A DNA stretch of 64,000 nucleotides from Mesocentrotus franciscanus (GCA_037976565.1 CP137674.1:7111789-7175788), one strand, 5' to 3'. Positions 12,093-24,158 are shown, counted from the stretch's first letter. Notes: generated by a model from the sequence alone, not told the origin. A program made the numbers and translations.

Positions 12093-12600
12093 TTTTATTA
12101 AAACCAACTTATTATCAGGGTAGACTTCCCCTTTAATGAAAGGGGGGGGGTAATTTTCAGGGGGAGGGGGTAAATGTTCTAGGGGGAATTTTCAGGGTGG
12201 GGTGGGGATTGTTCTCGGGTGGTAATTGTTCTAGGGGGTATTTGTCCTAGGGGGTTAGTTTCCGGGGGTGATTGTCCTGATACGGGAATGTTTGCATAAT
12301 AGTCAAGCACAAAAAAATATGGATAATTACCCCCCGAAATAAATTCTGCTTTTATTAAAACCAACTTATTATCAGTGTAGACTTCCCCTTTAATGAACGG
12401 GGGGACATATTATTGTTCTAGGGGGAATTTTCAGGGGTGGGGATAATTGTCCTCCGGGGGTAATTGTCCTAGGGGGTAATTTTCCGGAGGCTAATGTCCG
12501 TGGGGGTAGTTTTCCGGGGGGGGGGGGAGGTTAAGTTTCCGGGAGTGATTGTCCAGGTGGTAATTGTCCCGATACGGGAAGTTTTTCATAATAGTCAAGC
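12093..12600. repeat. 257-bp tandem duplication with G-rich minisatellite
   Basis: CTTTTATTAAAACCAACTTATTATCAG plus a GTAGACTTCCCCTTTAATGA block starts at 12,093 and again at 12,350. Each copy is followed by GGGGGTAATTGTCC-type units, the reverse complement of the 11,855-12,060 array, and by CATAATAGTCAAGCA. The region is rich in G runs of 4 to 12. Confidence 0.85.
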
Positions 12601-13362
12601 ATATGGATAATATTGTATGTTTATTTTACCATAAATTCTAACATGATCGCAAATACTTTCGAAAAATGAACTATATGGGAAATTCCTAAAAACCTTTGTA
12701 AATCCCATAGAAATCATGTGTGGATTATGCACATGTACGTCATAATGTTCGCATATTATGTAATATACGTCATTGTAATGGACAAGGCTGTTGAAATTGC
12801 TTCCAGTTGATTGTTCAGTAGCCTTTACGGTCGTGTTGTTTAAAGCTAGAAAATACTTTGGACACCACTTAATATTTTTAAGAACGTGATCACATCACAT
12901 TTGACCAAGAATGCCTAAGTCAAATATGATGTCGTCATGGAAACGGTTCACAATGACTAGGCCTATTATTAATATGCCTTTTAGATGGCTTACTTAAAAA
13001 GCTATTTGATTTTGCGCGGAGCGTGGAATTCATTGAAGATATTCCATTACTATCTTAATCTCTGTTCACATAATTTATGCCGAGGGAATCCGCCGCGGTT
13101 TGTTGGAACGAGCCTTCAGATAGATCGATTTTTCTATCTTCATTTTTTGCAAATAACCTTTAAAAAATATACAACTATTTAAACAAAACTATACATGTTT
13201 TGTATCAAAATAATTATTATGAAAAGCAATATCAAAAGTATTCTAAATCTACTTGAAAAGGTTGTTTTATAGGATTATTCATCGTAATTGGGCTCTAACT
13301 ATTTAGATGGGTCTGCTGAGAGCCAGAAGGGCATTAACTCATAAACTGTAACACTGACATTT

Positions 13363-13880
13363 TTACCTCAGGTACTTTTACCTCTGACATTTTTACTTCT
13401 GACAATTTTACCTCTGGTACTTTTACCTCTGACATTTTTACTTCTGACAATTTTACCTCTAATATTTTTACCTCTGGCATTCTTTTACCTCTGACATTTT
13501 TACCTCTGACATTTTTACCTTTGACATATTTACCTCGGGTATTTTTACCTCTGGTACTTTTATCTCTGACATTTTTACTTCTGACAATTTTCCCTCTAAT
13601 ATTTTTACCTCTAGCATTCTTTTACCTCTGACATTTTTACCTCGGGTATTTTTACCTCGGGCACTTTTACCTCTGACATTTTTACTTCTGATATTTTTTA
13701 CCTCTGGTATTATTATCTCTGACAATTTTACCTCTGGCATGTTAACCTATGGTATTATTATCTCTGACAATTTTACATTTGGCAATTATACCTCTGACAT
13801 TTTTACCTCTGACATTTTTACCTCTGGCATATTTTTTACCTCTGACATTTTTACCTCAGAAATTTTTACCTGGAACCGAA
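13363..13880. repeat. 15-bp minisatellite (GACATTTTTACCTCT)
   Basis: Dozens of variants of a 15-bp unit. Because 15 is a multiple of three, the minus strand stays open for 90 codons as a degenerate 5-residue repeat (EVKMS/EVKMP/RGKN). No splice or start context supports coding. Confidence 0.9.
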
Positions 13881-13908
13881 TTAAACGATTATGAACCCAT
13901 TTTTTTCC

Positions 13909-14187
13909 GACCATCGTTTAACAATGTTAAATCTGACATGCATGGCCCTACGTGTTATCAGTGTCTGTGATGTGTAATATTGAAGCCCTTAAAAACTTGC
14001 GCTTCAAAATGACCATGAAGTGCCTCAAAAAAGTAAAAATCTTTGAGTGACCGGTTTTACCAAACTCATTTTCCCCAATAGACTGTAGTATTATAAAAAC
14101 CGTTAGGAAAACGAAAAATGAAATTTCGATTTCCAATCATAAGTATCTTGATAATCAGACAGGCGATCGGCTTGTAAAAGTCATGGT
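13909..14187 (+). repeat. Interspersed ~280-bp repeat, copy 1
   Basis: Runs from CATCGTTTAACAATGTTAAA to CGATCGGCTTGTAAAAGTCATGG. It matches 26,941-27,222 in reverse complement over its full length, with small indels. Unknown class; short terminal inversions are not obvious. Confidence 0.85.
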
Positions 14188-14798
14188 CATGCAGGGTCGG
14201 CGATCCCGGGGGACACGTCCCCCCTCATTTTTTTTAAAGGAAAATTTGAAAAAGTGCAAACAAAAAATGTATAGCAAATACTGACTAAAGACTGCAACAC
14301 ACTTTTAGGCTCTGGAGGGCCCAAGAGTGCAAAAATCTTCTCGCTCGGTAGCTACGCTCCCTCGCATAATATCCTTCAAAATGTACAAGTAAATATTTTA
14401 GAAATGTAAAGTGTGAAAAGAGTATATTGCTTGTATTTATACTATAGTTTTGCTAAGGAATGTAATTTTTTAATACAACAAAACTTCAAAAACCTGTGAG
14501 GGGGTAGTCACTTCCGTCACCTTCACCCCTTTCGTTCACTATGCTCCCTCGTACTGGCGTACTGATGGGGGGGAGTTGCCCCCAAAAAAAAAGTCAAACG
14601 TGGTTTATTTCTAATTCGATACCAGTGATTTACAAAATGTTGCTGAAATGGCATGATTTTTCCCTGAGCTTCCGGGGGCTCTGCCTCCTGGACCCCACCA
14701 AGGGCCCTGAGGCGGGCCCCTGGTTGCTCACCTGACCGTATTTAAATACCTAAAACCCCTGAGCTACCGGGGGCTCCGCCGTTTAGTTTAAACTCCCC

Positions 14799-15286
14799 TA
14801 ATCGTAATCTGTATGGATTACCCTCGAGCTCCCCATTTTGTTTCTTATTTCGTTTACACAGTGAATAGCAGACATATTTATATGGACGGGACTCGTTCAT
14901 AATAAAAGAGCACGGTGACGGAAAATAAGATGAACAAAAAAGAGATGTAGGAGAAAATTGAAATGCGAAAAATAGAAACACCTGGGATTCAACGAGCGTT
15001 TAAATTCATTTCCAATTCATGACATTAACATTTTTACCACAAATTTGTTTCTCCCCAATTTATGTTACTGCAATCAATGTTTCCTTTTTTCTAGTGATCA
15101 TACCGCCTTAAGTCTACTACAACATGGAAAACAATGATTCCTAGTACATTTTTTATAACAGGTAACGTTTAGGATATTATGAACGAGTCCCTTCAATAAT
15201 TAAGTGTGTCTGCTATTCACTGTGTAAACAAAATAAGAAATAACACGAGAGAGAGGTCGAGGGTAATCCAAACAGATTATGATTAT
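14799..15286. mobile_element. Fold-back (palindromic) element
   Basis: The left arm, about 14,799-14,901 (TAATCGTAATCTGTATGGAT... to GACTCGTTCAT), is the inverted complement of about 15,178-15,286 (ATGAACGAGTC... to CAGATTATGATTA). The loop is about 275 bp. No transposase. Probably a non-autonomous MITE-like element. Confidence 0.8.
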
Positions 15287-16362
15287 TCTTTTAGAAATAA
15301 CAAAGCAGTAATTCTGAATCGGGGGGCTTATACAGTATAGAACTTATTGCAGTTATAAACCTGTAACTATATATGCACTGCATAGGTATGTAATGTCAGA
15401 ATTTCTGCTTAATTTAAGGTGCATTGTTACCGTAGACAGCATTTTCCCCAGACAGAATATATTTCAATTGGGTGCTCATCTTTTGACAAAGTAAAGTCCT
15501 TTGAAGTGGGGTTTACCCCCAGGCAGTTTGTGACAAAAGGGCATAAAACCCTCGGCCAACGCGGTCTTATAGCTAATAAAACACTTTTTTAAGGAACAAC
15601 GATGCGTTAAGCGCACACTCGTATGGATTCCAATTAAAAGGTTTCCCCCAACGCTCTTGTACTTTTGTAAAGCGAATTATAAATTTAATCTGACGAATCG
15701 CAAATGAGAAGTTTGTATGATTGTCGTGGTAACGGACACCAGCAGCGCGCCGAAGAAAGGGACGACTGTGCGTACTGAACACAAAGCCGAATAAATCATT
15801 ATACTCTTACACGTGTAAATCATCGGTTGAAGTAGCGGAAACGTTTTGTAGAAGGTTGTTCGTGACATATATATATAATCGATTGTTGGTCGTGTGAGTG
15901 AAATAGAAGCGAATTGACTCCCATTTCGAAGTCCTTGTATTAGAAAATCTGCAAACAATATTGTTTACAAGTGACTCGCAGAATAGGTTAAACGATTTCA
16001 CAACTGCCTATTAAAAAGGAAGGAAATTTATAGATGTGACTTGATCAGTTCTTTCGGCGTCGTTTTGAATTATTTGAATTTGATTGCATGATCGAATTTG
16101 GAATTATGTGCAATGGAATATGACATGATTTGGAGCAATAATTCTCATGATTGCAGTTTACCACGAGCATTACGAGTCGTCATTGAGATTGGTGAGAGAG
16201 ACGCCCACTTCGAAGTTTTCTTGATATATCGTCTTGTAATATCACCTTGAAGCAGACGTGGGCCTTATCAGATTGACGTTTTAGACTCTTAATGATATAA
16301 TTTCTGACCATACTGGGGATGGTTCTGTCATTGTTCATTGACCACTTCAACAGCAGTCTAGG

Positions 16363-16370
16363 TATAAAAG
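16363..16370 (+). promoter_or_regulatory. TATA box of the Tctex-type light chain gene
   Basis: TATAAAAG lies about 250 bp upstream of the ATG at 16,621, with no other gene between. A start site near 16,390-16,400 would give a ~225-nt leader. Confidence 0.55.
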
Positions 16371-16620
16371 GATAAAACGACGTTTCATCAACACTTTCAA
16401 GGAACGACAGGCGTAAAGCCGCCCATCACTACAAAGTTTAATTTTCGAAAACAGTTTCTAAAAACATGATATGAATTATTCATTGGGCTAGTTGTATTAT
16501 GTATTATGTATAGGCTACAAAAATCTTAAAACCTCCCAGTGACAATGAAAATCTTCATAATTTCGCAAATTTGATGCTTTTCTATAAACTCAATATTTTC
16601 CGTACGATCGAGAATAAGAG

Positions 16621-17157
16621 ATGGCGACGAAATTGGAGAACGAGACCCCATCGCAATCGGCGATGTCGTCGCACACAGGCAGCGGGCTCCGATTGGGAGT
16701 TGGACAGTCCGACACTCGAAGACACGCGAATGCATCGGGGAGGCGGGGATCATCGCAACCATCAGGTTCGAAGACCAGCGGTGCCGGAGGCGGGAGGGGT
16801 GCGAAGCTCGAAAACAGTTACAAAATGACGCCCGATGTCCGCTTCAACTCCAGCCGCGTCAAGGCTCTCATGCTACAAACTCTGGAAGCAAGACTCGAGA
16901 CTGTTCAGTACTGCCCCAATACTGTGAAATCTCTTACTCGCGAATTAAGTGACACGATTAAAAATCATGTCAAGACGCTGGGATTTTCTCGCCATAAATT
17001 GATCAGTAATGTGATTATTGGGCCATTAACGGGGCAAGGAGTCCGAGTGGCTAGTCGATGCGTTTGGGACGAGAAACATGACGATTTCGCATCGGCGTCT
17101 TACCAAAACGAGTCGCTGTTCGTAGTAGCTTCGGTATATGGCGTATACTGTGAATGA
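16621..17157 (+). CDS. DYNLT4: Tctex-type dynein light chain (DYNLT4/TCTEX1D4-like), intronless
   Basis: A complete 178-residue protein in one exon. Residues 1-62 are a Ser/Gly/Arg-rich, probably disordered leader. Residues 63-178 are a full Tctex-1 fold, opening with LENSYKMTP and closing with the family hallmarks IGPLTGQGVRVASRCVWD and NESLFVVASVYGVYCE followed by a stop. Family members are dimeric light chains that bind dynein intermediate chains and cargo, in cytoplasmic, IFT or axonemal dyneins. Among the Tctex branches the GQGVRVASR block, the YCE end and the long N-terminus look most like DYNLT4/TCTEX1D4; DYNLT5 or DYNLT2 is the alternative. Start choice: ATG GCG with G at -3 and +4, and a TATA box upstream. 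It is convergent with SPEF2. No poly(A) tail or flanking repeats mark it as a recent retrocopy, and no AATAAA is close downstream. Family call about 0.95, subfamily about 0.55. Confidence 0.9.
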   Translation: MATKLENETPSQSAMSSHTGSGLRLGVGQSDTRRHANASGRRGSSQPSGSKTSGAGGGRGAKLENSYKMTPDVRFNSSRVKALMLQTLEARLETVQYCPNTVKSLTRELSDTIKNHVKTLGFSRHKLISNVIIGPLTGQGVRVASRCVWDEKHDDFASASYQNESLFVVASVYGVYCE

Positions 17158-18079
17158 TGTTGCCATGGTTACTAGCTGAATTGTGCAAAGCTGACTCAAG
17201 AACGACATTCCTACTTTATGATAATTCAAATGAATTCATGCTTAATAATGAACTTATCCACTTTTGGTAGACAATCGATGAAATGCAATATCCGAATTCT
17301 GGTTTATGGTAGGCCCATATCGTATTTCATGTGAAGTGCTGATTGAAGTACCATTATTGTTAAGTTATTGATTATGGCTTTAGGCGTGAAATGAAGTATC
17401 ATAATCTGAGTATATTATAACACATTATATTATAAAAAGGAGAAAAGTGTTTATCATTCCCATCTTTAAGATAATATAGGCCTACATATCACAATAGTAA
17501 ATTAGTTTTAGAAATAATGTCATTCGTTACGTAATAATATTTAGCGGTGGAACTTTGAACTCATGTGGCAGATGCAATAGTCTTGATTTTTCTTCTCAAA
17601 ATATAAAAGAAAACTATCATAATAACTGTAGATTGAAAGTGAACATGGGCCTAGCTCTCACCGATACTTTAAGTCCACAAATGTACCGTTAAAGGAATTT
17701 ATTCGTAACAATTAAGGGCCCCCCAATAAGCATTATGTTTAAATGAGGCAAATACCTGTAGATTTTGGATCCATTAATGACACTATGGGGTCACAATTAA
17801 AATTTATGACAGTCCAATGTTCACGTTATGTATGCATACTATCACTGTACTCTGCTGGCTTTAAACAGGCCTACTGCTATTAATACTTTTAATGAGTCCA
17901 ATAGTTCATTAACATTCGGTTACATTGATATAATTGTGTTTATATTAAAATATATCGAGGGCCACTTTAAAATATCTGAAGTTGCGACAGCACATGTGGA
18001 CCCATATACAGTATGAAGTATCTTAACAAAAATCAGTAGTCAATGTAATATACCAACCAGAAAACACACTAACTGTCGT
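17158..18079. other. 3' flank of the light chain gene, intergenic
   Basis: AT-rich. The 3' UTR of the Tctex-type gene must lie here, but no canonical AATAAA is seen. No other feature. Confidence 0.4.
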
Positions 18080-18422
18080 TATATGGGGGCTAACAGTAAG
18101 GGGTAGAGGGGGAAACACTTACTAACTGGTGTTAGTAAGTTTGGGGTGATCGAACCGGTGGGGGGGGGGGAATATCCCACAGGAGTACTTTCAGATGAAA
18201 AAAAGTGGCACTGATGTTTTCGCACTCCTGAAAAGTAGGTTACTTGCAATCATGAATCATAAACAGGGTAATATTTTTCTGTGACAGATGCGTAGATGTG
18301 TTCACAAAAATAAGAGAGATTATTTTGTTCTTGAGTGTGTAGGAACTTTATGATGCTTTTAATACTGCTTGCTCATATCATGTTCCCCCTCTACCCCTCC
18401 CCTTACTGTTACCCCCAATATA
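18080..18422. mobile_element. Small element with ~37-bp terminal inverted repeats
   Basis: Left end TATATGGGGGCTAACAGTAAGG... (18,080-18,116) is the inverted complement of the right end (18,382-18,422, GTTCCCCCTCTACCCC... to CCCCCAATATA). Total about 343 bp, non-coding, MITE-like. Confidence 0.75.
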
Positions 18423-20136
18423 AGTAGCATGTAAGTATTTGTCTTTCGAAAAATAGGAAGAACACGGTACTTGATGGGAAGTTTGAAGACTCTGCCCCCG
18501 GCTCCGCCGCCTTAAACAATATTGCATAGGTCTATTGATATATTATGCTATTTTGAAAGATTACACCTAAATATACAGTGTTTCCCTTAATTAACATCCC
18601 GTTCTGAAAGATCATACATCTATTGTGTTAACATGAATTTTTAGACTCAAACAACGTATTTGTTGGAAAATTTGCAATCCATGCATTTTGTCTTCGTTAT
18701 TTTGTCATCATCATTTTCTGGTCCTCATATACTATAGGCATGTATACCGTTTCCCAGTGTCTAATAAATACGAGAGTCCGTCGTTGGCCACTGCAAGATA
18801 TTATGTTAGAATGATTCCGCTTTTCATTAGATTGCCAAAATTGCAAAAGTTTGTTTTACAAGTATTGGAGTTGTTTAGGGAGTTCTTGTAAATCAATCCT
18901 ATACAATCCATATAATAGACGAGAAAGATTAACGCCAATATACTGCAATAAATAAAGTATAATTATATCACTTTCGTTAACGTGACGTGTATACGGAGTT
19001 TGTTTGTGTGCTTTTGTTATGCTTATTCTTTTGCCTCCCCTTTAATAGCTGTTCTCTGATCTTCAAATGTAATGAGTTTCCCTTAATATGTAGTTTTATT
19101 ATAATAGATCAAATGGATCAGTGTTGCCTTAGATTTATTTAGGATTTCATAAACTATATTTCACCAGAAAAAATGAGTACGATGTGGGCATATGAAGATC
19201 AGATGTGTCTAACGTAGCTTAATAACTCTGCCGAACACCCCCCCCCCCCATAAATATAGAAAGGGCATCCGTGTAAGACTATTATAGGGAAATATTAGAG
19301 GCTTTTTTAATTAAAATAAATCAATTACAACGTTTCTCTCAAAGAATGCTGTGAAATACGGTTACTAATGAGTCGATAATTAAGGACCTTTGATTAGTCT
19401 GGCCTTTGTAGTAGCTGGTATCCATTAGCTTTCGTAATATAGACGATAAATTGCCTAAAGACCTTCCTCTACAGCAGACATAACTACTAAAAACGGATAG
19501 CTTGTATACAATGGGAAAACTGAAGGGGGGAAATGTCAATTTACATCTCTACTGAAGAAGGAAATGAGAGAGATATTGATGAGGAAGAAGAAAATGAATA
19601 GAAATGAGAGGAAATGACATGATGACGGAATTTAAGATGAATAAGTAAAGAGAAATAGGAGAAAATTGAAATGCGAAAATTAAAATGAGAGAGAGAGAGA
19701 GAGAGAGAGAGGGAGATAGAAGGGGATTCTTGTCATTGATATGTGCTCTAAAGTTTCGTATTACCAGATTACTCCCCAAATAATAATAGGCCCTATTTTC
19801 TATCTCGAGTAGGTGGGGCACAAATTCATTTGTGAAAAAAAAACTTAATCAAAATTTAAGAACAAAATAAAACAAAACAAACAATAACAACACTACTTAT
19901 AAGTGCAGAACAATGAATCTTCCATTTAACTATCAGTGCCTTTATTCATTGATGTTTTCTCCACAGTGACCTTAAACACTACCTTTCCTATCGATTTATA
20001 ATAAATCAAACACATGGGGGCATCTTCTGCACCTCAAATTCTCCACTCCAGTAACCCCAGAAATCTCAAAACAAAATATGCTCACTTTTATTGTTTTCCT
20101 TCTTCGCCGATTTTCCTTGTGATGAAGTAACAAAAT
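18423..20136. other. Intergenic, nothing recognised
   Basis: Contains a (GA)n run near 19,686-19,711 and a C run near 19,241. Frames are short and lack context. Confidence 0.4.
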
Positions 20137-20931
20137 TTAAAGTCCAAGTCTACTCCAAAAATAACTTACTTTCAATAGAAGCAAAAAAATCAGACAAACC
20201 AATCAAAAAAAGTTTGAGAAAAATCGGATAACTAATAAGAAAGTTATGAATTTTTAATGACATGAAAAACTTTGAAAATCACTACACAAATTGGCAACTC
20301 ACTCATGAGTCTGTGACGTCATGTCCTCACTATCCACTAATTATTTTCTTTATATTGATAATATAAATTTCCTATTTTCCCCCTAAGAATCTTATTTCTT
20401 CACACCAGCATGGCAGCATCCAAGTTAGATTGATAATAATATGTTTTTGTGTGGATGCACTAATATATAGAGTAATTTTTTCCAGTTAAATCATGAAAAA
20501 TGTGAATTTTGATAAACTATTTATATAAAAATCAATAATTATGAATATACAATATTCAGAAAATAGTATCAATTCTTCAAAATTCATAAAAGATTTTGGG
20601 AAATGTCATGCACGCAATATGATACAAATCATATAACCTGGGCAAAGGCATGGGGAAATCAAGTTTTGGGGGATAAAAAGGGAAATTAATGGGATTAAAC
20701 TATATAAAGCAATTATTGATAAGTAGTGAGGACATGACGTCACAAACTGATAACCAAATTGGCAATTTGTGTAGTGATTTCCATTGTTCCATAGTTTTAC
20801 ATACTTTTTCAAAAATTCATAACTTTCTTATTATAGTTATCCGATTTTGCTCAAACTTTTTTTGATTGGTTTGTCTGATTTTTCTGCTTCTATTTAAAGT
20901 AAGTTATTTTTGGAGTGGACTTGCCCTTTAA
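20137..20931. mobile_element. Palindromic MITE with TTAA ends (795 bp)
   Basis: It begins TTAAAGTCCAAGTCTACTCC and ends in the inverted form GGAGTGGACTTGCCCTTTAA. Arms of roughly 200 bp (about 20,137-20,350 and 20,715-20,931) match throughout, including a GTGACGTCATGTCCTCACTA block seen inverted at about 20,723-20,742. TTAA at both ends resembles a piggyBac-type target site, but TTTAAAG could also be part of the terminus. No transposase inside. Confidence 0.85.
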
Positions 20932-22015
20932 TCGTATAGGCCTACTTGGAGTGTGGTCTAAAGTTTGACTTTGAAAAGGTTTTTTTTTAATCCCTTTTAG
21001 CATAGACCTACAACTTCATAATTGTGCAAATGAATGTACTTCTTTTCTCATGTAAAACTCAATATCATACCACATGATAAGATTCTCAAGCTGTCTCAGC
21101 ATATTCCTAAGTTGTCGACAAAGAAAATTTGCGACGAAAGCCTTAATGCCGTTTTGTTATGTTTTAACTGTTTTTATGAAGAGTGTTGAATGAACTTTGA
21201 ATTGAAATGAATTAAACCCAGCACATGATTTCAATTTAGTATTTTGATAATAATGTTGCCAATAAGAAATGTGGTTCATTTGTAAGTCTGACATTAGGAT
21301 GAAATCTTTTAACTCTCAAATTTAAGGAAAAGTCGTCACTGTCGTCGTCGTCGCTGTTGTTGTTGCTTTTTATCGTGGGCGTTCACTAAGAAACTGACTT
21401 ATCTGTTTTCAAGTATAAAGTCGTCCTTGCTTGGGAACCATGTTCGTCTATGCTTTAGAGCATCACCTAGCTCATAAGCCCACATCCATTTTTAATCATC
21501 ATTACGAGTTTACGACAATACGTTTTCATACTCGGTAAACTGTATATACCATATCATTCAAACATTAACGAGATCACCCATTCTCCGTGAAAAACCCAGA
21601 GAATATACTGGAATAACAAGCATCGATCGTCTGTTGAAGGTGAATAACTTTTTGTATCTTACATCTTCTAATCAATACCATTAAAAACACCTCTAGACTA
21701 TGCAGACGACATGAGCTTGGAATCGATATCGTACGTCAGATACGATTAATCTTTTGTCTATCTGTGAGCGCGGCAAGTCACACGTGGATAGGTTTGGCGG
21801 AGGAGGGGAATGGACGTTGCTATGATGACGATAAACATCGGGCGTGATCTATTCATTGTAGTTCATCTATACGGCAAAGGGTGCCCCTCCCCCTTTGCTC
21901 TGTCTGTCTGTCAATCTCTCTCTGTCTCTCCTAGTCTCTCTCTGTCTGTCAATGGCATTTATCATTTATGGTATCTCTGATTAGGCCTTTAAGCCGCGGT
22001 GTTGTCTGGTGGATA
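20932..22015. other. Intergenic, nothing recognised
   Basis: A GTC/GTT triplet run near 21,342-21,366 and a CT-rich stretch near 21,888-21,950. No gene seen. Confidence 0.4.
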
Positions 22016-22017
22016 TA

Positions 22018-22165
22018 AGCCTCTATCCTATGAACCACGAGGTAAAGCATATGTGGGGTTTGAATACCTGACACAGCACCAATGTCGTTTTGCAAGACAT
22101 TAATCTATGTTTGCCATATTCAACACGGGTGTAGTAAAGTGGGTACCTGCAGGGGCGGATCCAGC
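22018..22165 (+). mobile_element. SINE fragment (family B)
   Basis: Shares GCAAGACATTAATCTA, TTGCCATATTCAACACGGGTGTAG and GGGTACCTGCAGG with the fuller copies at 28.46 and 29.41 kb. The tRNA-like head is decayed. It is followed by GGGGCGGATCCAGCC-type sequence, which looks like another repeat end. Confidence 0.7.
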
Positions 22166-22337
22166 CGGCGGCAAGGGAGGGGGCCAAAAAAGGGGCCCAC
22201 TTCGTGCGAAAATTTGAAAACCGTGCCGGTGGATTTTCCTCTCGGGGTAGTGAGCAACAATTAAAAAAAAAAAATATTTAATCAAGCAAGACTTTCAATC
22301 AACATTTTACAGTGCATTTTTGCATTGTCATCTGAAT

Positions 22338-22709
22338 TTAAAGCGAAAGCCCTTCTAAAGTGTTAGGAGCCCCCAAAATTTGATGGCACAAATTCACTTA
22401 AATTGTATCCTAATGTGAAAGAGGATGTCATTTAAGACACATTTCTGCAAGAGGATTTTCAAAACAAATGTGTTTGAAATCGAATATTGATGAAAGAATA
22501 CAAAATTTACGTTTTCTGCGTACAACAGAAAACCCCAATTATCTATTTTTTTTACCAATATTTGTTTTCAAACACGTTTTTTGGGGGAAAATCTTTGCAG
22601 ATGAAGTGTTCCTTGAATGACATCCTCTTTGACATTATGATAATACAATTAAAGTGACATTCAATTTTTTTGCGAATTTGGGGCTCCCAACACTTTAGAG
22701 GGGCTTTAA
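22338..22709. mobile_element. Palindromic MITE with TTAA ends (372 bp)
   Basis: Left TTAAAGCGAAAGCCC...CTAAAGTGTTAGGAGCC and right GGCTCCCAACACTTTAGAGGGGCTTTAA are inverted. The arms include the AGGATGTCATT / AATGACATCCT block. No coding content. Confidence 0.8.
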
Positions 22710-24060
22710 TACAGTACAAAATAAATGTAAGCAGATTTGTGAGGAAAGAAAATCTACATTCTATTGATAAATCAAGAAAAATCAACATCAAAATCAACAT
22801 TACATGTAACAACAACATTAACAGAAAATATTAAATCAAGAAACAAAGACACAAAAGACACAATCACAATTTTTTTTTTGGTTAAAGCAATAGTTTACTC
22901 TCACTTTTATTTACAATTGAAACAAATGGGTGCATAGTAGAGATTGCAATCAAATATATGAAACATATGAATACAAAATAAATCAAGGCTATTTTAAGTA
23001 CATTTTCATACTTGTCCGAATGTATTTATAGGATGGAATCAATTGAATTTTACAATTCATTTATATCTATTTCTTTATTTTGCATTAAACAATTTGAACT
23101 ACAGAAAGACAAATTTCAATGATATCAATAAAGTAGAAAATGGACGGGATGCATAGGTTAAAATAAATATAATCTTAGTTTTGTTTCTTAAAAGTTTACA
23201 ACAAATCATGCCTATCTGATACTTAATAGAAATATATCTATCAAATTTAGTGAAAATGCAATGTAATGTTTCACTAAATATACACAGTAGGCATTCCAAG
23301 ATGTAGCTAGTTCATTTAAATGCAGTAATCAAACAATATCACACAAGTATTTACAAATAATGGCTAACTCTAGAAAATATCTCCTTGAACTGTAATATCT
23401 ACAATCACCTAAGCAAATGGATGCTAGAAAATGGCTTCCCTTTTGTCAAGTTATAACGCCCACGAATGTATTGTTAAAAGGATGATGATCTGCATAATCT
23501 GCATAATCACATAAATATTTCTGAAAATTCCAATTGGTAACTTAAATATACCGGTACTTCTTTCACTAAACTACACTTACATAAACATGAAGATCTCATT
23601 TAGATACCGTATGTCAGTAACCTGATGATATGTTAGGTGTAGGTACAAGATTGATGTCAATTCTACTTTCCTCTCAGTCAATCAACAACAAAGCTAAAAA
23701 CTGACGGTTAGAACATGGCTACGAGACGCCCCCCCCCCCATTCCCTTTCTATCAATGATTTACACACAACAGGCCCCATTAATATCAATAAGTCAGGAAT
23801 GTGTACTTTTGTTTTGTCTTTGGACGTTACGTCCAAACTATTTTCCGTAAAGCTGTTCGTATTCACTATACAGATGCCTCATTGTCATTCACGTTCCCTA
23901 CAATCAAGGTTTATAGAATGTACAAGTTACATAGAAAGAGGATATCACTTGCTGAGGGGCAGAAGGACATTTACTTGCATACAGTATCACAGAGTTAAAG
24001 CCCTTCTGGCTCTCAGCAGATGACAATTTATTTATTTATTTATTCATTCATTCATTCATT
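22710..24060. other. Intergenic 3' of SPEF2, nothing recognised
   Basis: AT-rich. The 23,715-24,023 frame has no recognisable domain. (TTTA)n and (TTCA)n runs lie at about 24,028-24,062. Confidence 0.4.
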
Positions 24061-24084
24061 CACTCTAGGTTAGATTGAGGTTAA

Positions 24085-24106
24085 GGTTTAGGGTTAGGGT
24101 TAGGGT
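24085..24106 (+). repeat. Short interstitial TTAGGG-like run
   Basis: GTTTAGGGTTAGGGTTAGGG contains three tandem TTAGGG units, embedded in GGTTA-rich DNA 150 bp beyond the SPEF2 stop codon. It is too short to be a telomere. Confidence 0.7.
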
Positions 24107-24148
24107 TGTGATTGGATTTAGGTTAGTATTTATTGATTTATTGATTTT

Positions 24149-24158
24149 TTTATTTATT
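24149..24158 (-). terminator. Candidate poly(A) signals of SPEF2
   Basis: On the minus strand overlapping AATAAA hexamers lie about 105 nt after the stop codon at 24,257-24,259; another lies at 24,129-24,134. The position is plausible for cleavage near 24.1 kb. Confidence 0.4.

Noticed and set aside
13468..13740. 90-codon minus-strand frame with EVKMS-like repeats
   Set aside because: Product of a 15-bp minisatellite; no gene context.
16571..16828. Arg-rich 85-codon frame overlapping the Tctex-type gene
   Set aside because: No ATG at its start, and it is out of frame with a complete Tctex-1 domain.
24085..24106. TTAGGG units as a telomere or chromosome-fusion scar
   Set aside because: Only three units, embedded in GGTTA-rich sequence of a type dispersed in the region.
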